A stretch of 55,386 nucleotides of DNA from CAIUVD01 sp044338255. GTDB lineage: Bacteria > Planctomycetota > UBA11346. The notes beneath the pieces are model-generated. The model was not told the DNA's origin, searched no databases, and saw nothing but the letters and a program-made list of their open reading frames with translations. The position numbers and the translations under genes were made by a program. The stretch is taken from the NCBI GenBank assembly GCA_044338255.1, contig JBIILZ010000009.1:1-55386 (forward strand), written 5' to 3'. Each line of letters begins with the position of its first letter. Within the stretch, counting starts at the first letter, position 1. Positions 45,601 to 53,351 of the stretch are shown here, piece after piece.

Positions 45601-46776
45601 GAGGGTTACGTCTCGGTACGTCAGGTCATTCCCGGTTCAACTGTGAGCGCCGAACGTTTGCAGTTGGTGGTCATGAAACCGGCGCCGGCGTGGTCCGTGA
45701 TCTATGCCACGCCCAGCGCCACGGCGACCTTCGTGCCCTGGGTCCAGGCCCACGCCTTGGCCGGGAGCATGCTGGTGCAGCATCGCGATGGGGTGCTGGT
45801 TCTGCGTCCGCATGACGGTGCGGTCGTCGCCCGGCGCGAACGTGAGACGTTGAATTCGCCGACCTTTTCGCGGCTGTGGTTTCCACTCACCGGGAGCAAG
45901 ATGCTCATGGCCCAGGACAATGGCGTGGTGCAGGTGGTCGCGGCGTCGACCTTGGTACCGGAATCGACGGTGCATCATGGTTTGGGAGAGGCGTTGGCCT
46001 GGGCCGATCTTGACCTCGCACTGCAGAATGGTCGGCACATTCATGCGGCGATTGAGCGTATCCCGAATCCGGCACCGGCACCGGCAGGCGATCATGCTCC
46101 GCAGGCGACCGTCAACCTCGTGGCCCAGGACGGTGCGAAGCAGTATTGGCGCTATGCTAAGCTGCGCTCGATCAACCAGCTGCCACAGCTGATCAGCCAT
46201 GATGATCGGCTCTATGTCTTCGATGATGCGACCCTTCACCTTTTGGAAGAGGACGGAACCCTGGTGAAGCCGTACTCGCTCGGCTCCGAGCGCATCGGTG
46301 CGGTCGTCGAACTGCCACGGCCGAAGGCAACCGCTCGCGAAGTACTGGTGCCGACAGCCAGCGGCATGCTGCGATTGCAGTTCGGCACGCACCAGGATCC
46401 GGTGCGTCTGGTCAACGACCCGGTGTTTGCCCAGGCGGGCTCGTCGCAGGTGGCGGTGCTCGATGACCTGGTGCTTTTCGCCAATGATCGGCAGGTGCTC
46501 TTGGCACGCTTTGCCGCCAGTGGGACGATTCTTTGGCGACAGGAACGGACGCGTCCCTTGGGAGCGCTGCCGGTATTGTCGGCGGCCCACGTGGCGGTAG
46601 CCGATGATGTCGGGATGATCTCCATCTATGCCCGCGCCACCGGCAAACCGATCCAGCGGATCACGCACGGTACGCCCTTGGCAGGAGCGCCGGTATTTCT
46701 CGATCTGGCCACCGGACCAGGCCTGATGGTATGTGATCGCGGCGGCCTCGCGGTCGCCTATCGCATCCGTAAGTAA
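42682..46776 (+). CDS. Very large Ser/Thr kinase with two zinc ribbons and an extracytoplasmic beta-propeller-like domain
   Basis: 1364 aa. Residues 1-35 form one zinc ribbon (CPKC, then CSIC), and residues ~206-230 a second (CPVC, then CPQC). The kinase domain (about 252-515) has GEGGMGTVYHAKQ, HRDIKPDN, DFGLAKG and SPEQCDG. Residues ~710-735 are a membrane helix (AVIVVGVAVAAAWAG). The ~620-residue extracytoplasmic region starts helical and ends in repeated beta strands (VLVLRPHDGAVVARR, VQVVAASTLVPES, ISIYARATGKPIQR) resembling a PQQ-type propeller. It is coupled (ATGA) to the preceding kinase, suggesting a heteromeric envelope sensor. The flagellar genes fliK and flgE follow on the same strand. 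Confidence 0.9.
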   Translation: MKIVTCPKCKSPNDDASLQGGWMTCSICDNRWFPSAATIDAIQTEEITQVRPPAVRPLTAGLPVRQLPLVDSGEYMPDEPGTGVNGNRALTERVDGRQSGMLPSLNQGVVAALNQRLAAAADIGHISPGKASPGVGSGPGRAPVARPVAHDPETGPTIDSDLFDRLEEDARYKRSEMKTIPEIVFDDPAKYRTSVPDSDQSTKVTCPVCGHTYVSPGTRHICPQCGTAYDEESSRIAAGPDSQDNLIGRTLRGCLIDRKLGEGGMGTVYHAKQLSLDRSVAVKVLPVDLARNKNFIQRFEREAKSLARINHPNILQIYDFGDDPQLGLYFMVIEYVDGLDLGEVLNRRGLLDQVEVLDLLRQSVMGLEAATEKNVIHRDIKPDNLMISTNGLVKVSDFGLAKGYVAQVGVTAAGVRVGTPAFMSPEQCDGVEVDFRSDIYNLGATAFLCLTGRLPFDGETPFAIMLKHKTEAVPSLCAIDPTIATKVDRLISRLLAKKPAERCDSLRQLIEDIESLESALAGTESVLRKSRGPFKALLGDGRESASRSRQVPADLPLLEQVEIVDLPPVAPAVASASPVRSPATSSRRAATPPRRLPVDLTIPPTPPDGMPSLSVAAPPAASSSGEGSRRASRRIDVELTQARERGRRNQLDLTIANGDRLAEAGQWMEAAREWQVAAEMPDVDPELEKDLLRRVARAQRRVGAGRLLRRCSVAVIVVGVAVAAAWAGTPPLHNWLADQWLRVRIDGLQTIPQNQQKVAALVDFVENNRQPWGWYTSAFHRAYVIDAAATAQLEIKRIESLPMPKPDGQTVDGPDSEVAAILLLSKNVTVPWETVAQRSGEVLSAARAQKRDGAQFDPLREAARLAESELTAQRADLEHINQVRAGGHAAQALALATAFRTRHLRAGAALARLPLPGRMRIVVSNLDLPADLALHVDGVAVPLQAAEEIEGNPAVEALICRNGDRETGIELTAEGYVSVRQVIPGSTVSAERLQLVVMKPAPAWSVIYATPSATATFVPWVQAHALAGSMLVQHRDGVLVLRPHDGAVVARRERETLNSPTFSRLWFPLTGSKMLMAQDNGVVQVVAASTLVPESTVHHGLGEALAWADLDLALQNGRHIHAAIERIPNPAPAPAGDHAPQATVNLVAQDGAKQYWRYAKLRSINQLPQLISHDDRLYVFDDATLHLLEEDGTLVKPYSLGSERIGAVVELPRPKATAREVLVPTASGMLRLQFGTHQDPVRLVNDPVFAQAGSSQVAVLDDLVLFANDRQVLLARFAASGTILWRQERTRPLGALPVLSAAHVAVADDVGMISIYARATGKPIQRITHGTPLAGAPVFLDLATGPGLMVCDRGGLAVAYRIRK

Positions 46777-46837
46777 CTGTTTCATCAGCGGCGGACTTTT
46801 TTGCAGATTGGCCCGCGGCGTGCGTGCAAGGTCTCTC

Positions 46838-49231
46838 ATGGGCCTTATTCCTGCATGTGCGGCGGCTGAATTCCTACCCTTGGGTGGAGGCGCTTCCGCC
46901 ACTGCTACGGCGATGGCCGTAGGTGCCCGCGTCGAGTCCTCATCGACGCTCATGCCGGAGGCCACATCCGGTCCCGCCGCCACCGCTGCCAGCGCGAGCT
47001 TCGGTCAGCTTTTTTCAGCACAGATCGCGCTTGCGCCGGCATCTGCGCCCGCGGCGGTCCCTGAGCAGGCAGCAGCGGTGGCACCGGTCGTGGTCGTCAC
47101 CGCCGAGCCGATGAGCGCAGCTCCGTTGCCGATCGACAGCCAGCCGCTGGTGTCGACGCCCTCGCTCACGGGGCTGGCCGCTGAGCTCGCCAGGAGTTCG
47201 CTGGCAGACTCCGTTGTGGTGCCTGTCATGGATTCCGCGATCCCTGAAAAAAACCTCACACCCGATACGCTTCCGGTGCCGGCAGTGTTGGCAGTGGAGG
47301 AGTCGACCTCCATGCCGTTGATTCCCGGCGTGCCGCTGATTCCCGGCGTGCCGCTGATTCCCGGCGTGCCGCCGGTGCCGGCCGAAACGGAAACGCCTGC
47401 GCCCTCGTCGCAGCTAGCCGTAGAGGATTCGAAGGTCACCGATGCGCCCGCCCCGCGGAGGCCGGAGGCGTTGGTTTCTACGCTTGTTCCTGCTTTCGTT
47501 TCGGCGACCTCGTCCACGCCCGTGCGCGATGCGTCCTTGGCGCCGGGGTTGATGGATATCATCGCCTTGGGCCTGGCCTTGACCTTGCCCTCTAAGGATG
47601 AAGCAACCGCTGCACCAAACGCGGCGGCATCTGCCGTCGTCGGCCTGGAACAGCTGCCACGCAATGGCCGCCCGGTGCAGGCTACGCCGGATCGCGAATC
47701 ATACTTTGTCGCGCTGCCCCCAAGCCCTGCCGCTGAAACCCATGCATCGTTGGTGCAAGCGCTGACGATTCCGCTGGCGTCATCGGCCCAGGCCTCGAGC
47801 CCGGCCCAGGTATCGATTCTGACCCAGGTACAGGTTCCGGCCCAGCCTGAAGTTGCCGTACAGGCAGGCCTGACTGTCGACGTGCCGAGGGCGCCGCTGC
47901 CGGAACGACGGCTGTCGGTGTCGACCGTAAGTACGACCCTGATTGATGTCGCGACGACGGGCAACCCACCGACCGCCGCTGATGCAAAAATTCCGTCAAT
48001 TCCCGATCATTTCCTCATGAACTCGTCAGCGCAGATGTCGTCGGCGTCTTCGTCATCGGCACTGGTCGACACGGCGGTAGAGGCGATCTCGGTTGAGGTG
48101 GCGCCGACTGTGACCGCGGTTCGACAACGTTCCACCGTGCCCGTCCCGCAGCACTCAAACGGCAAGGTCCAGATCGATGCCGAGGCGGCTCCGGCGCTGA
48201 TGCTGAGCGAGGCCGCGCCGCGTGCGGCGGGATTACCGGTCGATTCTCCACGTAAGAAGGCCCCGCTTGAATCGACCACCGACGAAGCTGATGTCGACGT
48301 TACCGCGCCGGCAGCGGTGGCGGTGGCGGCTCCGGCTCTCGTCGCGTATTCTCCAGTAGCGCCAGCGAGCGTAGCACCCGCGAGCGTTGCGGCTGCGAAT
48401 CCGCGACCGCTCTCGCCCCCCGCCTCATCCGCAGCATTGCTGATTGCGGCCTCGGCGTTGCCTGGCGGATCCGCTGGTTCACAAGCGCTCGGTAGCGAGA
48501 AGGCGAGTGGCAAAGCCGATGCTCTCGCCACCAATGATCTCGCCACCACTGATCTCGCCACCACCAGGCTCTCGGCCAACGCCACCCCCGAGCCGGCAAC
48601 GACGATACCTTTTGCGACTTCGATGGCCTCGGCGACTGGTACCTCCACCGCTACTCTTGCGACCTTGCCCAATCCCGTTGAGCGCAGCATCGTCCGTCAA
48701 CTGAGCCAACAGCTGGCGGCGCCACTGGCCACGCTCACGCCGCCCGGCCATGAGCACAAATCGGTAGCGGACAAGAACCTGGTCATCCGTCTGACGCCAC
48801 CGGAGCTGGGCACCGTGCGCGTCGAGATGAGCCAGCGCGACGGACAGCTGGTGATCCGCATGTATGCCGAGGATCCCGCCGTACGCCAAGCCATCGAACG
48901 CATGCTGCCGAATTTACGCAGTGATCTGCGCCAGGGCGATGGCCAAGCGCAGGTGATCACGGTCGAATCTTCGAGTTCCGATCGCAACGGCGATCGCGAT
49001 GGCCAACGTCACGGCGAGCGTAGTCCCGACGATCGCGGCGCCTGGCAGGGCCAACAGCAGCAACAGCAGCGTCACGAGCGGGCGTACAGCGGCGGACATT
49101 CAGCACGCGGCAGCGAACGTCCGCAGTTCTCCCTGCAAGGTCAACCGGCAGTCGAGCCGATCACCGTCGTCCCCCGCCCACGAAGCCTCGGCAGTCGCAG
49201 CCCTGCGGGCAGTGTTGACGCCCTCGCCTAA
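46838..49231 (+). CDS. fliK: Flagellar hook-length control protein FliK
   Basis: About 797 aa from the ATG at 46838. The C-terminal hook-length domain is clear: LVIRLTPPELGTVRVEMSQRDGQLVIRM, cited for LTPPELGTVRVEM, then AVRQAIERMLPNLRSDL. The ~640-residue N-terminal ruler is low-complexity, rich in Ala, Pro, Ser, Thr and Val, with in-frame repeats (LIPGVP three times from an 18-bp unit at 47318-47371; DLATT units near 48535-48575). FliK acts as a secreted ruler that switches export specificity. The start is uncertain: an upstream frame reaches 46733 inside the kinase gene, and an ATG at 46919 is possible. An AAGG lies seven bases before 46838. Confidence 0.85.
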   Translation: MGLIPACAAAEFLPLGGGASATATAMAVGARVESSSTLMPEATSGPAATAASASFGQLFSAQIALAPASAPAAVPEQAAAVAPVVVVTAEPMSAAPLPIDSQPLVSTPSLTGLAAELARSSLADSVVVPVMDSAIPEKNLTPDTLPVPAVLAVEESTSMPLIPGVPLIPGVPLIPGVPPVPAETETPAPSSQLAVEDSKVTDAPAPRRPEALVSTLVPAFVSATSSTPVRDASLAPGLMDIIALGLALTLPSKDEATAAPNAAASAVVGLEQLPRNGRPVQATPDRESYFVALPPSPAAETHASLVQALTIPLASSAQASSPAQVSILTQVQVPAQPEVAVQAGLTVDVPRAPLPERRLSVSTVSTTLIDVATTGNPPTAADAKIPSIPDHFLMNSSAQMSSASSSSALVDTAVEAISVEVAPTVTAVRQRSTVPVPQHSNGKVQIDAEAAPALMLSEAAPRAAGLPVDSPRKKAPLESTTDEADVDVTAPAAVAVAAPALVAYSPVAPASVAPASVAAANPRPLSPPASSAALLIAASALPGGSAGSQALGSEKASGKADALATNDLATTDLATTRLSANATPEPATTIPFATSMASATGTSTATLATLPNPVERSIVRQLSQQLAAPLATLTPPGHEHKSVADKNLVIRLTPPELGTVRVEMSQRDGQLVIRMYAEDPAVRQAIERMLPNLRSDLRQGDGQAQVITVESSSSDRNGDRDGQRHGERSPDDRGAWQGQQQQQQRHERAYSGGHSARGSERPQFSLQGQPAVEPITVVPRPRSLGSRSPAGSVDALA

Positions 49232-49305
49232 TTGGCACGAGCAGAGCGTTATTTCCATTACCATCCGATTGCGTTCTCCAGCCACAGCGAGTCCAGGAGC
49301 TCACC

Positions 49306-51600
49306 ATGATACGTTCACTTTATAGCGGCGTTAGCGGTCTTTCGAATCATCAGCTGATTCTCGATACGACCGCGAACAACTTGGCCAACATCTCTACGTC
49401 TGGTTTCAAGGGCAGTCGCGTGAGCTTCTCGACGGCGTTGATGCAGACGCAAAGTGCGGGCTCCTCGCCCACCGGCTCCGCAGGCGGCTTGAATCCGCGC
49501 CAAGTCGGTCTCGGCGTGCGCAGCAGTTCGGTCGACGTCGATACCCGCCAGGGCGCTCTGCTCACCACCGGCCGGACCATGGATTTGGCAATCCAGGGGA
49601 ACGGGTTCTTCCGCGTGGTCAGTGCCAATGGCACGGCGGCCTATACCCGGGTGGGAAATTTCGGCTTCGATGCCGACAACAATCTCACCGATCTCGGCTC
49701 GGGCATGATGGTCCAGGGACACAAGCTCGACAGCAACGGCCTGCCCACGGGTGATCGCACCAATATCAGCCTGGTCAGCGCCCAGACCATCGATTCGAAG
49801 GTCACCACCGAGATCACCTTCCAAGGCAATCTGAACTCGGCGACGCCGGCGCTGCGCGGCACCGCGCTGGCCTCAGTGCTGCCGATGACCGTGCTGGCAA
49901 CCAGCATGGCAGCGACGAACTCCACCCTGCTGAAGGATCTGACGGTCTTCACCGGGCCGGTGCTCGAACCTGCTGGCCCGGCCAATACCAAGACGCTGAA
50001 TGTCTATGGCACCAAGCCCGACGGCACGGTCTACGCCGGGAAGGTGACCATCAATCCCTGGCAGGACACCGCTCAGACCTTGATCTCGAAGATCAACTCG
50101 GTGCTCGTGCAGGGCTCGGAAACGATCGGCAGCGTGACCTTGGAAAACGGTAATCTCAAAGCCACCGGGGCGGCCTCCCAGGACGGCTTCAGCCTGTTCC
50201 TGGGCGAGGCCGATCCGCTGGGCAGTGCCACTCCCGGTCTGCCGCTGGGCGGCGGTACCCCGGGCACCCCGGGAGCCACCGCCAACGTCAATCCCCTGGG
50301 TGCAAGCGACAATAGCGCCTTGGCCGCCTATGTTGCCGGTACCACCCAGGTACTGGCCGCAGGGGTGGTGCTCTCCAATGAGGCCGGCATCGTCAATCCG
50401 ACCTTTACGGTAGCGGCAACGTTACCCTCCAGCCTCAACATCAAGGTGAAGATCACCGAGCCCGCCGGAACGACGCGTGAAGTCGGCAACATCGTCGCCC
50501 CGGCGCTCACCGGCGGCACCTACAAGATGCCCAGCTTGCCGCATCTCATGGCTGGCGAGACCTTGTCGTATGAGATCAACAGCACCGGTGCGGTGGCTGC
50601 TGGCGCCGTCTCCTGGACCACTGAGATCTATGCTGATTCGAATCCGGCGAACCTCTTGCGCGATGCCTACAACGGCACCTCCAATATCGCGGACGGTTCC
50701 CCCGACCTGTTTCAGGAGAACAGCACCGCCGACGTCAATGCTCTTCAGTATACCGCCACCAACAACTCGACCATGGATTGGTACAAACTGCGTTTCGTCC
50801 CCGACAAGGTCACCAGCAGCGTGCAGGTCTATGACAGCGTCGGCGGCAGCCATACGATCGAGGCGACCTTCTTCCGCACCGGCACCAAGTCGGTGATCAC
50901 CGGCTCGGCTGAGACGCGTTCGAATTCCTGGGACATGGTCATGAGCATGCCGGTCAAAGACGGGACGATCAAAGAGCCGCTGGTGGTCGGCATCGAATTC
51001 GATGAGAAGGGCCGCTACGTCGGCAACAGCTCCTTGGGGAAGACCGTACATGGCGGAACGCTCAGCAATCCCAGTATCTATCCCGGTTCACCCGGAGATA
51101 ACATCATCGATGTCAGCTGGGCGGCGACCGGCGATTCGGCGATCACCCTGAAGCTGGGAACGGCGGCAAGCACTGATGGATTGAGTGGTTTCGGCTCGGC
51201 CTCGACCGCCACCGCCATCGATCAAAACGGCTACGCCTCGGGCACTCTCGACTCATTGTCGGTGACCAATGGCGGCCAGGTCGTGGGCCTCTACACCAAC
51301 GGTAAATCGTTGAGCCTGTACGAACTCGAAATCGACACCTTCCTCAATCCGTCCGGCTTGACTTCATCGGGCGGCAATCTCTGGCAGGTCTCGGCCAATT
51401 CCGGAGATCCGCTGGCGCGCTCGGCCGGGACCGGTGGCGCGGGCACGGTGACGTCCGGTGCTCTCGAGGGCAGCAACGTCGATATCGCCGGCGAATTCAC
51501 CCGCCTGATCACCGCCCAGCGCGGCTTCCAGGTGAACTCGCGCGTGATCCAGACCACCGACTCGATCCTCCAGGAGCTGGCCGGGCTGATCCGTGGCTAA
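49306..51600 (+). CDS. flgE: Flagellar hook protein FlgE
   Basis: 764 aa, nearly twice the length of E. coli FlgE (402 aa). The N-terminal motif SLYSGVSGLSNHQL, then TTANNLANISTSGFKGSR and MDLAIQGNGFFRV are flagellar rod/hook signatures. The C terminus NVDIAGEFTRLITAQRGFQVNSRVIQTTD, cited for LITAQRGFQVNSRV, forms the paired coiled coil. The extra length lies in the surface-exposed D2/D3 region (about residues 190-560). It follows fliK by 74 bp. flgD is not between them, unlike in many operons. Confidence 0.93.
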   Translation: MIRSLYSGVSGLSNHQLILDTTANNLANISTSGFKGSRVSFSTALMQTQSAGSSPTGSAGGLNPRQVGLGVRSSSVDVDTRQGALLTTGRTMDLAIQGNGFFRVVSANGTAAYTRVGNFGFDADNNLTDLGSGMMVQGHKLDSNGLPTGDRTNISLVSAQTIDSKVTTEITFQGNLNSATPALRGTALASVLPMTVLATSMAATNSTLLKDLTVFTGPVLEPAGPANTKTLNVYGTKPDGTVYAGKVTINPWQDTAQTLISKINSVLVQGSETIGSVTLENGNLKATGAASQDGFSLFLGEADPLGSATPGLPLGGGTPGTPGATANVNPLGASDNSALAAYVAGTTQVLAAGVVLSNEAGIVNPTFTVAATLPSSLNIKVKITEPAGTTREVGNIVAPALTGGTYKMPSLPHLMAGETLSYEINSTGAVAAGAVSWTTEIYADSNPANLLRDAYNGTSNIADGSPDLFQENSTADVNALQYTATNNSTMDWYKLRFVPDKVTSSVQVYDSVGGSHTIEATFFRTGTKSVITGSAETRSNSWDMVMSMPVKDGTIKEPLVVGIEFDEKGRYVGNSSLGKTVHGGTLSNPSIYPGSPGDNIIDVSWAATGDSAITLKLGTAASTDGLSGFGSASTATAIDQNGYASGTLDSLSVTNGGQVVGLYTNGKSLSLYELEIDTFLNPSGLTSSGGNLWQVSANSGDPLARSAGTGGAGTVTSGALEGSNVDIAGEFTRLITAQRGFQVNSRVIQTTDSILQELAGLIRG

Positions 51601-51616
51601 GGCTGAGTAAACAGCA

Positions 51617-52105
51617 TCAGCGCTTGCGGACGACCGAGTCCACCACCGCCCGGGGCTTCTTGCCCTGGGCGGTGTCGTCGACGGGAGTCTCGCGCGTATG
51701 GCGGGCGGTGGTCGTGAAGCCTTCGAAATGGATGCCGATCGGTACCGCCTTCGAGGGGAATCCGAACCACTCGATCGATTCCAGGGGCAGGACCACCACC
51801 CCGGCCTCGAGCTCTTCATCGCCGAAGATTTCGATCGTCACCTGGCAGGTGTCGAGATCGATGCCGGTGATGCGCTTGAGGGCGAAGGTCTGCATCGACA
51901 CCGTACTCGCGTGCAGGAAGCAGGTGCCTTCGGGGAAGGCCTCGTCTTCGAGACTCTCCTGGATCTCGACGAGCTTGGCGGCGCGCTGCGACTGCAGCCA
52001 CATCTGCGGCTTTTCGCTCTGGAAACGTTCGAGGGCCATCTCGCGATGGAGTTCGGCGACGATCTTCTGACGAGCGCGGAGATTCTTGGGGCGCGGCTTG
52101 GGCAT
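51617..52105 (-). CDS. Conserved-looking protein of unknown function
   Basis: A 162-aa soluble protein. The N-terminal ~60 residues are basic and helical (KNLRARQKIVAELHREMALERF), the central part (about 60-130) is beta-rich (FALKRITGIDLDTCQVTIEIFG, cited for TGIDLDTCQVTIEIFG, then VVVLPLESIEWFGFP), and the tail is basic and polar. The central strands resemble an Sm-like or SH3-like small barrel, but I cannot assign a family. It is convergent with flgE (16-bp gap) and divergent from serC. Codon use supports a real gene. Confidence 0.65.
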   Translation of the reverse strand: MPKPRPKNLRARQKIVAELHREMALERFQSEKPQMWLQSQRAAKLVEIQESLEDEAFPEGTCFLHASTVSMQTFALKRITGIDLDTCQVTIEIFGDEELEAGVVVLPLESIEWFGFPSKAVPIGIHFEGFTTTARHTRETPVDDTAQGKKPRAVVDSVVRKR

Positions 52106-52265
52106 GATGACTCGCGGTTAGGGAAAGATGAAGCTCGCGATCATTACATTCCGTGCATGCACAATGGTCAACTACCCCCTGGGTCGATGCATGCGCAAAG
52201 GCTATTCATGGTGATCTCGATTTTTGGTCTACGCTTCGTGCATCCATCTGCGAAGGAATCTGATT

Positions 52266-53351
52266 ATGAGCACCCGCGTCTATAATTTCAGTGCTGGTCC
52301 GGCGATGCTGCCACTGGAAGTCCTCGAGGCCTCGGCCAAGGCCCTCGTCGACTTTCAGGGCAAGGGCTTCGGCATCGCTGAATGCTCGCACCGCGGAAAG
52401 GAATTCGATGGCGTCGTCGATGAAGCCATCGCCCGCTGCAAGACCCTCCTCGGTGTCGGCGACACTCATGAGGTGCTGTTCCTGCAGGGCGGCGCGACCC
52501 AGCTGTTCACCACCATCCCGCAGAACTTCGCGGGCGGCAAGACGGCTGATTACCTGGTCTCAGGCGAATGGTCGAAGAAGGCCGCCGGCGGCCCCAAAGA
52601 GATCGGCCTCACCGCCAACGTCGTCGCCAGCAGCGAAGCCAGCAACTTCGACCATCACCCCGAGCAGTCGGAGTGGAAGCTCATCCCCGACGCGCCGTAC
52701 CTGCACGTGTGCTCGAACGAGACGGTGCACGGTAACCGCCTCGTCGACCTGCCGACGCATCCCAACCTGATCGTCGACGCCAGCAGCGAGTTCATGGCCC
52801 GTCCGCATCCGCTCGACAAAATCGCCATGATCTATGGCGGAGCGCAGAAGAACCTCGGCCCCTCGGGTCTGGTGTTGGCGTTGATCCGCAAGGATCTGCT
52901 GGCCAAGGTTCCCGAAAAGGGCATCCCCAAGTTGTTCAACTTCAAGGCTCAGGCGGAAGCCAAGTCGATGATCAATACGCCGCCGACATTCTCGATCTAC
53001 ATCCTCCTCGAGACCTTCCGCTGGCTCGAACGCCAGGGCGGTCTGGCGAAGATGGAACAGGTCAATGCCGCCAAGGCCAAGCTGCTCTACGACGCCATCG
53101 ACACCAGCGGCGGCTATTACACCGGTACCGTCGTCAAGCACGCCCAGCGCAGTCACATGAACGTGACCTTCCGCTTGCCGAGCGAGGAGAAGACCGACGA
53201 ATTCGTCAAGCTCGCCGCGAAACAGAGCATGGTCGCGCTCAAGGGCTACCGCACCGTCGGCGGCATCCGCGCCAGCATCTACAATGCGATGCCGATCGAA
53301 GGCTGCCAGGCCTTGGCGTCGTTTATGAAGGACTTTGCGGCTAAGGGATGA
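52266..53351 (+). CDS. serC: Phosphoserine aminotransferase
   Basis: This 361-aa PLP enzyme converts 3-phosphohydroxypyruvate to phosphoserine. It opens RVYNFSAGPAMLP, the family signature. The PLP Lys is K195 in IYGGAQKNLGPSG. ECSHRGKEF and the C-terminal GIRASIYNAMPIEG are conserved substrate-binding segments. The open frame extends to 52224, but the ATG at 52266 has AAGGA eight bases upstream. The 3' end abuts a 73-bp palindromic repeat. Confidence 0.95.
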   Translation: MSTRVYNFSAGPAMLPLEVLEASAKALVDFQGKGFGIAECSHRGKEFDGVVDEAIARCKTLLGVGDTHEVLFLQGGATQLFTTIPQNFAGGKTADYLVSGEWSKKAAGGPKEIGLTANVVASSEASNFDHHPEQSEWKLIPDAPYLHVCSNETVHGNRLVDLPTHPNLIVDASSEFMARPHPLDKIAMIYGGAQKNLGPSGLVLALIRKDLLAKVPEKGIPKLFNFKAQAEAKSMINTPPTFSIYILLETFRWLERQGGLAKMEQVNAAKAKLLYDAIDTSGGYYTGTVVKHAQRSHMNVTFRLPSEEKTDEFVKLAAKQSMVALKGYRTVGGIRASIYNAMPIEGCQALASFMKDFAAKG

